Virus record (IMG/VR): IMGVR_UViG_3300042888_001347
Location: 1-34,495 of that record
Source of the DNA: a virus
DNA length: 34,495 nt
Strand: one strand, 5' to 3'
This document shows positions 22,400 through 29,779 of the stretch, piece after piece. The notes below the pieces were generated by a model. The model saw only the letters and a list, made by a program, of their open reading frames with translations, was not told the DNA's origin and searched no databases. Both the position numbers and the translations under genes were made by a program. Every line of letters starts with the position of its first letter. Position 1 is the first letter of the stretch.

Positions 22400-23404
22400 A
22401 TGAGCAAGCAAGACATCGAGAAGCGTTTGGGATTCGCGGCGCAAGGCGTGAAGGAAACAACCCGCACCAGCGCGAAGGCGAAGTTTGACCGCGAGGTAGG
22501 CAGGAAGGGCAACAAGTCGGCAATGATTACAAAGAACGGCCCAGACGCGGACGCTTCTTGGCTTGCGTATGTTGTGCAGCATCATGGCGAAGGTCAAGGC
22601 GAAAGCGTTCTTGGCACGATGCGCTCGTACTCAACTGAGGCAAGAGCGAAAGCCGCCGCGTTGCGTGGGCTTGAAACTTCAGGGCTACGCGGAGGCTTTG
22701 CCCGCCCCGGCGTGAAGGCGAAGTTTGGTCGCTTCAGTACAGAATTTGGATTCCTTGCTAACCAAATCAAAAATCAGCCCGACCTCGCAAAGAAGAACAT
22801 CATCGTCCTTGCCAAGAAGATGGGTAAAGAGGTGGACATTACCCGGGCGGAGTTTGAGCAACTAATGCAGTACGCCGCGAAGCTTGGTATGGAAACCCAA
22901 GTAGCAAACGCGCACGACGATGTACGTCCCGGCTTCTCCCGCACGGGCACGAAGGCGAAGATGGCAAAGCGCATGGTCGTTGACACGATTACGAGCGGCA
23001 ACCAAAAGCACGAATTGGGATACGAGTCCGTGATGCAATCGCTTACCGCTGGTGAGCCGCCGCATGAGTGGTTCCGCCCGGTCGTCCGCACGACCAACCT
23101 AGACACCGGGAAGTCATCAGAGAAAGCAAGCCAGCCGCATTACACGGAGAAGTCAGCACGCGACTGGCTCAAGAATTACGCAAGCAGCGTCAAGCCATCT
23201 ACCGATCCGCTCTATGCCGAGTATGCAAGCAACCGCGAGAAGATCAGCAAGATGATGACAAGGCTAGCACAGGCTCGAAACAATCCGGAGATGCGGCAGA
23301 AGCTCCAAGCCGAAAGCGACAAGTTAGACGCTCGACAGCGTGAAGTCGCCGCGCAGCTTCAGAAGCGCAAGTCCTCCCGCCCCGGCGTGAAGGCAAAGGC
23401 GTGA
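22400..23404 (+). CDS. Modular protein with RPGxKAKF boundaries
   Basis: Start at ATG 22400 behind AAAGGA; an ATG at 22373 is less likely. The 334-residue basic protein begins MSKQDIEKRLGFAA, matching the start of the gene at 27069. Four copies of a short motif, roughly (S)RPGxKAKF, divide it: TSAKAKF near residue 26, ARPGVKAKF near 96, SRTGTKAKM near 175 and SRPGVKAKA at the very C-terminus. The pieces between are unrelated to each other: a region with WLAYVVQHHGEGQGE, a helical region, and a coiled coil near the end. Location between terminase and portal suggests a virion or DNA-associated role. No family is recognised. Confidence 0.6.
   Translation: MSKQDIEKRLGFAAQGVKETTRTSAKAKFDREVGRKGNKSAMITKNGPDADASWLAYVVQHHGEGQGESVLGTMRSYSTEARAKAAALRGLETSGLRGGFARPGVKAKFGRFSTEFGFLANQIKNQPDLAKKNIIVLAKKMGKEVDITRAEFEQLMQYAAKLGMETQVANAHDDVRPGFSRTGTKAKMAKRMVVDTITSGNQKHELGYESVMQSLTAGEPPHEWFRPVVRTTNLDTGKSSEKASQPHYTEKSARDWLKNYASSVKPSTDPLYAEYASNREKISKMMTRLAQARNNPEMRQKLQAESDKLDARQREVAAQLQKRKSSRPGVKAKA
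22701..22719 (+). repeat. RPGVKA-coding 19-bp repeat, copy 1
   Basis: CCCGCCCCGGCGTGAAGGC here is identical to 23376-23394 and differs by one base from 27343-27361. It encodes the RPGVKA motif inside the modular protein. Confidence 0.8.
23376..23394 (+). repeat. RPGVKA-coding 19-bp repeat, copy 2
   Basis: Exact second copy of the 19-mer, at the 3' end of the same gene. With 7 preceding bases it also matches 27642-27659 over AAGTCCTCCCGCCCCGGC, in a different gene. Confidence 0.8.
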
Positions 23405-23643
23405 GCCAACGCAAGGCGATCATGCGCCGACTGGGCATCTTCGCCCTGCCGACAAGCAAGCGCAAGCTGACCATCGACCAAGCCGAAGCGGCGCTCAAGC
23501 GCCTCGGGTATACGCTTGACTTCCGCAGCGGGCAGACCAATCCGCCAGCCTTTGCTACGTCCTACGAAGTGAAACAGCCGAACGGCGTTTCTAAGCGCAT
23601 GACGGTAGACCAAATCAAAGCCCTTGCATACGAGAAATCCTGA
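23401..23643 (+). CDS. Hypothetical small basic protein
   Basis: An 80-residue protein whose GTG start overlaps the previous stop (GTGA). It is basic and alpha/beta (RKLTIDQAEAALKRLGYTLDF, then a strand pair and a last helix VDQIKALAYEK). No family is recognised. It ends in a TGATG-type overlap with the portal gene, so all three genes are co-translated. Confidence 0.55.
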   Translation: MSQRKAIMRRLGIFALPTSKRKLTIDQAEAALKRLGYTLDFRSGQTNPPAFATSYEVKQPNGVSKRMTVDQIKALAYEKS

Positions 23644-25136
23644 TGCCCGACCCGATCAACAACCCGCTCTCGCAACGTCAGTCGATCCCCGGCGCAGGAT
23701 TGCCACCAACCAAGCGACCGCGCAAGCCGCTCCCGCCTCCGATTGATCGTGGACTGACCGGGCCGCTCGCCATGCCTGTGGAAGTGCAGCGGAGTTTCTT
23801 CCGAACCGCCAGCCTGATGCTGCGGAACTCCAGCCTTGCGTACCGCCTTGACCCGAACTATCAGGCGATGATGCGGGCAGACGCGGACATCGAGGGCGTG
23901 CTGCGCTCCCTGCTCGTGACCCTTGCCGGGTTGGAGTGGAACGTCCTTTCCGACGACGAATCAGACCCGCGCCTCGTCAAGCTCGCCGAGCGCATTGCTG
24001 AGATCATCGGCGCAGCCCCTCGCCGTAGCGATATGTTCCGCTCCTTGCACGAAGCCGTCTGGTATGGGTGCAGCGCCGTGAACGTCGTCTACGACCGTGA
24101 CCCGCGCCTTGGGGTACGCATCCGCGAATGGCTCCCGCTCGCCTCCGACACCCTCGCCTTTGACCAGACCGGGAACGTGGCAATGCGCGTTGGTAGCGCC
24201 TACATCAACGAGGCATCCGTCACCGACCTCGGCTTTGACTCGCTCGTCCACCTGTTTGACGACAACGAACGCCGCGCCATTGTCCTGCACCGCGTATTTA
24301 CCACCGCGCCAAACTTCATCGACCCGAACAGCGCCGAGACGGTTTACCGTGGCGTAGGTGCGCGAGATGTCTGTTGGTACATCTGGCTCTTGAAGCAGGA
24401 AGTCCTACAGAACGCCGCCGCCTATGTGGAGCGGTACGCCCTCGGCATCCGTGTTGGGTACTACCCAGCCGGGAACGATGCAGCCAAGAGCGAGATGATG
24501 ACCATCCTGCAAAACTTGGTCAATGACAACTCGGTCGTCCTGCCCCGCATTTCGCCGACCGAGTCCATGTACGACATCGACATCAAGGACGCGAACGGTG
24601 GCCGCGCCCAGATCTTTATGGAGTTGGTCAACTGGCTCTCTGGCAAACTCAAGGAAGCGATCCTCGGTCAGTCGCTCTCTAGCGAGGCTGGCGGGACGGG
24701 TATGGGGTCAGGCGTTGCCGACCTCCACGCCGATACCCTTTCTCGCGTAATCCGCTATCACGCGGATTGCCTCGCGGAGAGCCTGACTACCGACCTTGTC
24801 CGCATCATTGCCGGGATGCTCGGAGCCTCCGAAGAGGATGCCCGCCGCATTCGGTTCGTCTTCGCCCCGGAGCGCCCGAACCCGAAGGAGCGGCTCGAAG
24901 CAATTCAGACGTTTATCCAAATGGGTGGCCGCGTCAGCGAGCGCGAAGTCCGCGACCTGCTCGGCCTGTCCGACCCGGAAGACGGGGAATCCGTCCTTGG
25001 CGGTCAAGCCGCAGGCAGCGCGGGCGCATCGAGCAACCCGCTCTCAGCCATGCTCGGGCAGGGCAACGAGAGCGAGGGCGACGAGCCAGCCCCTGAAGCG
25101 CCGAAGGTAGCCGCCGTCCGTAAGCGCAAGCGATGA
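23643..25136 (+). CDS. Portal protein, DUF935 / Mu gp29-like
   Basis: A 497-residue protein with the features of the Mu gp29-like portal family (DUF935): a proline-rich N-terminus, DADIEGVLRSLLVTLAGLEW (about 79-98), a central LHEAVWYGCSAVNVVY segment, and the typical KEAILGQSLSSEAGG...GSGVADLHADTLSRVI stretch (about 340-370) before the C-terminal domain. Portals form the dodecameric ring through which DNA enters and leaves the head. It is followed by a MuF-type protein with a 4-nt overlap, the order expected for Mu-like head modules. Confidence 0.9.
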   Translation: MPDPINNPLSQRQSIPGAGLPPTKRPRKPLPPPIDRGLTGPLAMPVEVQRSFFRTASLMLRNSSLAYRLDPNYQAMMRADADIEGVLRSLLVTLAGLEWNVLSDDESDPRLVKLAERIAEIIGAAPRRSDMFRSLHEAVWYGCSAVNVVYDRDPRLGVRIREWLPLASDTLAFDQTGNVAMRVGSAYINEASVTDLGFDSLVHLFDDNERRAIVLHRVFTTAPNFIDPNSAETVYRGVGARDVCWYIWLLKQEVLQNAAAYVERYALGIRVGYYPAGNDAAKSEMMTILQNLVNDNSVVLPRISPTESMYDIDIKDANGGRAQIFMELVNWLSGKLKEAILGQSLSSEAGGTGMGSGVADLHADTLSRVIRYHADCLAESLTTDLVRIIAGMLGASEEDARRIRFVFAPERPNPKERLEAIQTFIQMGGRVSEREVRDLLGLSDPEDGESVLGGQAAGSAGASSNPLSAMLGQGNESEGDEPAPEAPKVAAVRKRKR

Positions 25137-27043
25137 CCAAAGCCGAACTCGACAAGCACCTCCGCAAAGTCCTGCGCCAGTCGCAGCAGGCGTACCGTAG
25201 GGCGGTCGCGGCTCAGGTCAGGGGCGAAGATGCCCTTGCGGCGTGGGCAGAGTTCCACGAGGCAACGGCGGCGCTCCTGATGGCATCGTGGTTGTTCGGG
25301 GCGCGCGACACGGTAGACACCGCCAAGATCCCGGACGGGGCTATTGAAGGAATGCTGGACGATGGGGACGCGGTCAAGTTCGACCGAGACGTGCCGATCT
25401 CCCTTGAAGGCTTCGGGACAAAATGGATGGCTCCGATCACGGGCTGGTTCAGGAAGCGCGTCCCAATCTCACGCGCCGACTGGGAGTTGCTCATCAAGGC
25501 AGCAGCCGCCAGCGCCGGGGACGTGACCGATCACGAGCGCGAGAACGCCCTTCCTGACCTCCGCAAGCAGTCCCCGATCCTCGATTCGTTGTTACGTGGT
25601 GTTACACGAGGGCCGCAAGGGGCTATCTCCCGGGTGAAGCGGATCGTCGATACCACCTTCTTTGTCACCGCCATGCCTGTCGCGCAGGCGCGGATGGTGC
25701 AGGAACTGATCGCGCAGGTCATCGAGGAGCGCCCTACCAAGAGCGTGGTCGGCAAGCTCATCAAGACCATGAACCTTGGCGACTTCGTCACCACCGCCCA
25801 ACTGATGACCGGGACAGGGCTAACGTCCTCCCGCCTTGAAACCGTCCTGCGGACGAACACGAACCGCGCCATGACCGAGGGCAGCGCCGAAGTCCTACGG
25901 GACGAGCGGGTGCAGGCGTTTGTCCCGCTGGTGCAATTTAGCGCCACCAAAGACCCGCGCACCCGGGACACACATCGAGCCTTTGACGGCTACGTCGGGA
26001 CGATGGCAGACTTCGACCGCCTTGGGATTGCACCGCCGCTAGGCTTCAACTGCTTCCCCGGATGGCAACCTGTTGAAGGCGCAGTCGATATCGGCTTCCG
26101 TTCGCTATATCGCGGAGCGTTGGTAAACCTCAATACGCGGTCTGGTCATACTGTCACAGCGACAGCCAACCACCCAATACTCACCAGCCGAGGATGGTTG
26201 CCTGCTAATGCTGTCAAGGTTGGCGACAAGATGCTGCGCCGCAGCGGCAACGCCGTGGACGCGGCGGAACGATCCGGAAACGACAAGGGCGACCACCTGC
26301 CACCCACAGCCCTGCAAGTATTCGACACGCTTGCGGCGAAGGCTGTAGCCGCAACGACTGTCGACGCGAAGACTTCCCGCCATGTGTTCTACGGCGACGC
26401 GCTTTCCATGCAGGGCGAAATCGAGGTTGTATGGGCCGACCGCGTGCTGGTGTTTGATACCGTCAATGCCGAGCGCACGGATGGCATCAAAGAGCGGCAG
26501 CTCGTCCGGGCTAGTTCGCCGAGAGCAGGACTTGGCACGCTTGGTAAGGCATTCGATGCTCTGCGCCCGACTCCGGACAGCAGCCCAAGCGGCTCCGCAT
26601 TGGCGCTTGATAGCGGCAGGATCTTGCTTGATCCGGCTCCATTTCAACGCTTCGGACTCCCCTTGCGTGCGGAGATGAACGCCGCGGCGCTTGAGCCGCA
26701 CGTCGATTGCATTGCGAGAAACGCCGACAGATTTGGCGATTTGGTTGGTACTTTCGCCAGCGCCGTAACGCTTGACGATGTCGTCGATGTCGATGTTGTT
26801 TCTGATTGGTCTGGCCATGTGTATGACTTTCGTAGTAGCAGCGGCATTCTTCTTGCTGACAGCATAGTCGTAAGCAACTGCCGCTGCGCCATCATTCCCG
26901 TCCCGGCAGCCGAGGCGTTGCGCGAGCGATGGACGCGCCCGAACGGGACGATAGACCCAGCCGCTATTGCCAAGCACAACGGAGCGCGTCAGCGGCTAGT
27001 TGACACGCGCCAAGTTCCTGACCCCGGTTTCGTAAACGCATAA
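25133..27043 (+). CDS. MuF / SPP1 gp7-like minor head protein, intein-interrupted
   Basis: A 636-residue precursor. The N-extein (1-306) has the helical MuF layout, with the LRTNTNRAMTEGSAEVLRD segment (about 236-255) and the RDTHRAFDG motif (about 281-289), ending APPLGFN. The C-extein (583-636) begins CRCAIIPV. Joined, they restore the conserved family motif GFNCRC, so splicing removes residues 307-582 and gives a 360-residue mature protein. MuF proteins sit at the portal and act in head assembly and DNA entry. The inserted element and the antisense gene it carries are annotated separately. Without splicing the essential NCRC motif would be broken. Confidence 0.9.
   Translation: MTKAELDKHLRKVLRQSQQAYRRAVAAQVRGEDALAAWAEFHEATAALLMASWLFGARDTVDTAKIPDGAIEGMLDDGDAVKFDRDVPISLEGFGTKWMAPITGWFRKRVPISRADWELLIKAAAASAGDVTDHERENALPDLRKQSPILDSLLRGVTRGPQGAISRVKRIVDTTFFVTAMPVAQARMVQELIAQVIEERPTKSVVGKLIKTMNLGDFVTTAQLMTGTGLTSSRLETVLRTNTNRAMTEGSAEVLRDERVQAFVPLVQFSATKDPRTRDTHRAFDGYVGTMADFDRLGIAPPLGFNCFPGWQPVEGAVDIGFRSLYRGALVNLNTRSGHTVTATANHPILTSRGWLPANAVKVGDKMLRRSGNAVDAAERSGNDKGDHLPPTALQVFDTLAAKAVAATTVDAKTSRHVFYGDALSMQGEIEVVWADRVLVFDTVNAERTDGIKERQLVRASSPRAGLGTLGKAFDALRPTPDSSPSGSALALDSGRILLDPAPFQRFGLPLRAEMNAAALEPHVDCIARNADRFGDLVGTFASAVTLDDVVDVDVVSDWSGHVYDFRSSSGILLADSIVVSNCRCAIIPVPAAEALRERWTRPNGTIDPAAIAKHNGARQRLVDTRQVPDPGFVNA
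26051..26878 (+). mobile_element. Intein in the MuF protein
   Basis: A 276-residue Hint-type intein (residues 307-582). Cys1 is at 26051-26053; block A includes GFRSLYRGALVNLNT; block B is TATANHPILTSRGWLPA with the T-x-x-H pattern; the C-terminal block reads GHVYDFRSSSGILLADSIVVSN, followed by Cys+1 at 26879. The residue before the terminal Asn is Ser instead of the usual His, a known but less frequent variant. No LAGLIDADG or HNH domain is present on the sense strand. The central region (about residues 380-540) is longer than a mini-intein needs and is explained by the gene on the opposite strand. Confidence 0.88.
26105..26818 (-). CDS. Antisense homing endonuclease inside the intein (HTH plus Vsr/EDxHD-like nuclease)
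   Basis: A 237-residue protein on the strand opposite the intein. I start it at ATG 26818; the frame is open further to 26977 but those residues mirror the extein. Residues 10-58 are a clear HTH region: IVKRYGAGESTNQIAKSVGV, SRNAIDVRLKRRGVHLR. Residues 105-180 look like a PD-(D/E)XK nuclease of the Vsr/EDxHD type: an acidic helix (E106), HQHAVGPYNLDFAL with D133, VAVEHMAG with E144, then basic RRKR (161-164) and GCGWQVVALVV (170-180). The tail has a GEYWVV strand. Such enzymes cut intein-less alleles so that repair copies the element. The ribosome site is weak. Antisense ORFs in this register are often spurious in GC-rich DNA, but this one has two ordered, recognisable domains. Confidence 0.75.
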   Translation of the reverse strand: MARPIRNNIDIDDIVKRYGAGESTNQIAKSVGVSRNAIDVRLKRRGVHLRTQGESEALKWSRIKQDPAAIKRQCGAAWAAVRSRAQSIECLTKRAKSCSRRTSPDELPLFDAIRALGIDGIKHQHAVGPYNLDFALHGKRVAVEHMAGSLRVDSRCGYSLRRKRVEYLQGCGWQVVALVVSGSFRRVHGVAAAAQHLVANLDSISRQPSSAGEYWVVGCRCDSMTRPRIEVYQRSAI

Positions 27044-27068
27044 ATAAATCGCAATGGAGATCGCTACG

Positions 27069-27833
27069 ATGCACGACATGAGCAACACACGCAAGGAAAT
27101 CGCCGCCCGTCTTGGATTTGCTGCTAGCAACGGCGCGAAAGTATCCTTTGATACCTACACGGATCTTGTCAACGAACTGCGTCGCTTTACGGCTGATTCG
27201 GCAAATGTTCAATATGACTGGTATACGGCCGCCAATACTTGGCTAGGTCGCAAGCGCACTTCTGGAAACAAAGAAATTGCTGTTGAGGCAAATAGGGCGT
27301 ATGACGCTGTAGAACGCGAAATGCGACCAAAGTGGAGACAGTCCCGCCCCGGCGCGAAGGCGGCGTTTGCTGGCGATATTGAAACCAAATTGAGGTCTTT
27401 GATTTCACGGTTTGGATTCAAGCCGGACAATATCAGCGCGTCAAGCCGTTTCGGCGTTGCACACGTTGAGTTCATTGACCAAAAGGGCAAGGCAACCGAA
27501 ATGGTTTCCAAACTCAAGGGAGCAATGAAGCAAATGGGCGTTCCGGAATCGGCAATCACAGCACGCGAGAATCAATATCCCGCAGATCAAGACGGCCCAG
27601 CGCAGCACATTGGGATTGTCACCATTGACTTTGGACAAATGAAGTCCTCCCGCCCCGGCACAAAGACCCGCATGACCCGCGAGCAGACCGAGGAGCAGAA
27701 GGCAGGGCTGAAGATCATGTCCGCCGCTGACCCGGCCGTCGGCGCGAAGATCGCCAAGCTCATCAAAGAAGGCAAGCCACAAGACCAAGCGGTCGCAATC
27801 GCGCTCGACATGAAGCGCAGAGGAGAACTGTAA
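27069..27833 (+). CDS. Second RPGxKAKF-type modular protein
   Basis: I use ATG 27069, which has GGAG 9 nt upstream (alternatives are 27054 and 27078). The 254-residue product opens with MSNTRKEIAARLGFAA, like the gene at 22400, and carries SRPGAKAAF (about residue 93) and SSRPGTKTRM (about 195) as module boundaries. Between them lies an alpha/beta module with VAHVEFIDQKGKATEMVSKLK and HIGIVTIDF. The C-terminal module AKIAKLIKEGKPQDQAVAIALDMKRRG is a pattern I know from several phage proteins of unknown role. Its position between MuF and the head decoration genes suggests a virion-associated protein. Confidence 0.6.
   Translation: MHDMSNTRKEIAARLGFAASNGAKVSFDTYTDLVNELRRFTADSANVQYDWYTAANTWLGRKRTSGNKEIAVEANRAYDAVEREMRPKWRQSRPGAKAAFAGDIETKLRSLISRFGFKPDNISASSRFGVAHVEFIDQKGKATEMVSKLKGAMKQMGVPESAITARENQYPADQDGPAQHIGIVTIDFGQMKSSRPGTKTRMTREQTEEQKAGLKIMSAADPAVGAKIAKLIKEGKPQDQAVAIALDMKRRGEL
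27343..27361 (+). repeat. RPGAKA-coding repeat, copy 3
   Basis: CCCGCCCCGGCGCGAAGGC, one mismatch from the 19-mer at 22701-22719 and 23376-23394, in a different gene. A shorter fourth copy (CCCGCCCCGGC) lies at 27649-27659. Confidence 0.75.
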
Positions 27834-28400
27834 ATGCCCGTAATCACCACAGCACAAGAGAACTTCCGCAAGGTCACGGTCGCTACCGTCCCTGCAACCT
27901 ACACCGCAGCGCAGGCCGTCCTGCTCAACGCTGCCCCGACTAGCACAACGGGCAGCGCACTCCTGTGGGACATCAACACGTCCTCGGTGAGCGGAACGAA
28001 CCCCTCCCTGCTCTACGTCATGCCGTACATCGTTGTGTCTGGCACACCAGCAAACACGGGCATTGGTATGCGACTCCTTGGTTGGCGGAAGTACCTTGAT
28101 GCCGCAGGGACAAGCTTTTGGTATATGCCGACCGTCCTCGCAGACTTTACGCTTAATTTTACCAGTCCAGCATCTTCAACGCCGACTTACACCATCGACG
28201 TGGCGAACACGCGCACCTTCTCAAGCATCACGCAAGTGGGCGGAACCCCTGCCGCTAACCTGTACTCGCCCGCTACGGCGGCGGCTGCAAATGTGGAACC
28301 CGCCTACGCGATGGTTGACCTTGCCGGATCGTCCTACGTTACCGCGCAGTTCAAGGCGACCAGCGCGCCAACCATGGGAACCTTCTGGTCTAACCTGTAA
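27834..28400 (+). CDS. Putative capsid decoration / structural protein
   Basis: A 188-residue Thr/Ser/Ala-rich beta protein starting directly after the previous stop (TAAATG). Strand-like segments alternate through the protein (ATVPATYTAAQAVLL, LLYVMPYIVVSG, FTLNFTSPA) and there is no charged coiled coil. Position between the portal/MuF genes and the capsid gene, and translational coupling (TAATG) to the following spike-like gene, favour a head surface protein or spike base. No family is identified. Confidence 0.45.
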   Translation: MPVITTAQENFRKVTVATVPATYTAAQAVLLNAAPTSTTGSALLWDINTSSVSGTNPSLLYVMPYIVVSGTPANTGIGMRLLGWRKYLDAAGTSFWYMPTVLADFTLNFTSPASSTPTYTIDVANTRTFSSITQVGGTPAANLYSPATAAAANVEPAYAMVDLAGSSYVTAQFKATSAPTMGTFWSNL

Positions 28401-29779
28401 TGAATCGAGCGAACCGTCCAAGGATGTCACGGATCAGCGGCTCGTCCCGTGCGAGCAAGCTGATGGGTCGCGCTGGTGACGGCTCGACCCTGTCCCTTGA
28501 CTTCACGGCAATGGGTTCAACGATTGACTCGCGCATTACGTTTAGCCGTGCAGACGCTACGCCGCTGGCTACCTTCGTTAACAGTCTTGGCTACGTCACG
28601 ACCGTTGCAACGGCGCAAGCGCCTCGCTTCGACTTTGACCCGACAACACTTGCGGCGAAGGGCTTGCTTCTAGAAGCGCCATCAACAAATAAAATGTTTG
28701 GATCTGAATCATTGGCAGCATCTGGTGCGCCAATCAACTGGCAGTTTACCGACCAAGTAACACGCAACGCTACATATGTAACTAGCCCAAGAGGCGCGGT
28801 GGATGCCGTGACGGTCAACGAAACTGTAGCCAACAATATTCATCGGACTGGTCAATTTGCAAGCCCCGGATATACGGTTGGTGCTGTCTGCACATTTTCA
28901 TGTTGGGCTAAGGTTGCAAAAAGCGCTACACCAAGAAAATTGTTTGTCAACTTGACGCAATTAATAGGCAGTTCAGGTCTGTTCGATTTAACTGCATCGG
29001 GTAGTAGTGGAACGGCTCAAGCAACTGCAGGAACCGCAGTAAATCGCTCGACTTCTTGGACAAAATACCCGGGTGACGGGACTAACAACTGGTATCGAGT
29101 GACTGTAACCGGAAACTTTGTAGCCGATGCAACAATCCGCTTGCAGATTAATCGCGCAAGTTCATCAGCGGCAACAGATGATTCCTTTATCGGCGAAACA
29201 GATAATGGGCTTGTAATATGGGGCGCACAGTTTGAACTCGGAACCGCATCCTCGTACATTCCTACGGGCGTGAGTCAGGTGACACGCGCCGTAGACACCG
29301 CCATCATTGCTGCGGGGTCAAACTTCAGCTCGTGGTACACGGGTGGAACAACGGGTACGTTCGTTTCTAATTGGTACGGAAGCGCGTCTAGCGCAACCGC
29401 TCGCTCTGTGATTGCAACAAGCGACCAGACGACCAAGCATTTGCATATGTATCAGACCCCTTCCGCGCTCACGCTGCGGTTGGCAGACTTCAACGCAGCG
29501 GCAACTATCACAACAGCAAACAGTCTGACAGCTGACGCGTTGGCAAAGGGTGCATTCAGTTACAACGGGACGGCTACTAGCCTGTGCCTGAACGGCGGTA
29601 CGGTCGCTACCGGGACGCTGGCGTTTAGTGCCGCCCCAACGTGGCTGAGTATTGGCGGCCCGTCCACGAACGGGACGAGCATTACTGCAACCGATGTCAT
29701 GCTCAACAACAGCATCCGCACGCTCAAGTATTTCCCTACGCGTCTAAGTGACGGTCAAATCCAAGGGCTAACCACATGA
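28400..29779 (+). CDS. Putative head fibre / lectin-like spike protein
   Basis: A 459-residue protein of a type common in phages: an opening with SLDFTAMGSTIDSRITFSRADAT (about 31-53), then PRFDFDPTT and GLLLEAPSTNKM (about 75-100), a beta-sandwich part with W and SYIPTGVSQVTRAVD (about 284-298), a FSSWYTGGTTGTFVSNW lectin-like part (about 308-325) and the ending IRTLKYFPTRLSDGQIQGLT. This order is that of concanavalin A/LamG-like phage fibre proteins that bind sugars. It lies in the head module, so a head fibre fits better than a tail fibre. The middle (about 28680-29250) is AT-richer than its flanks, as in the tailspike. Confidence 0.6.
   Translation: MNRANRPRMSRISGSSRASKLMGRAGDGSTLSLDFTAMGSTIDSRITFSRADATPLATFVNSLGYVTTVATAQAPRFDFDPTTLAAKGLLLEAPSTNKMFGSESLAASGAPINWQFTDQVTRNATYVTSPRGAVDAVTVNETVANNIHRTGQFASPGYTVGAVCTFSCWAKVAKSATPRKLFVNLTQLIGSSGLFDLTASGSSGTAQATAGTAVNRSTSWTKYPGDGTNNWYRVTVTGNFVADATIRLQINRASSSAATDDSFIGETDNGLVIWGAQFELGTASSYIPTGVSQVTRAVDTAIIAAGSNFSSWYTGGTTGTFVSNWYGSASSATARSVIATSDQTTKHLHMYQTPSALTLRLADFNAAATITTANSLTADALAKGAFSYNGTATSLCLNGGTVATGTLAFSAAPTWLSIGGPSTNGTSITATDVMLNNSIRTLKYFPTRLSDGQIQGLTT

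Noticed and set aside
26819-26977. Upstream extension of the antisense endonuclease frame
   Set aside because: The 53 extra residues mirror the C-extein and the end of the intein and show no domain pattern; the HTH begins just after ATG 26818.
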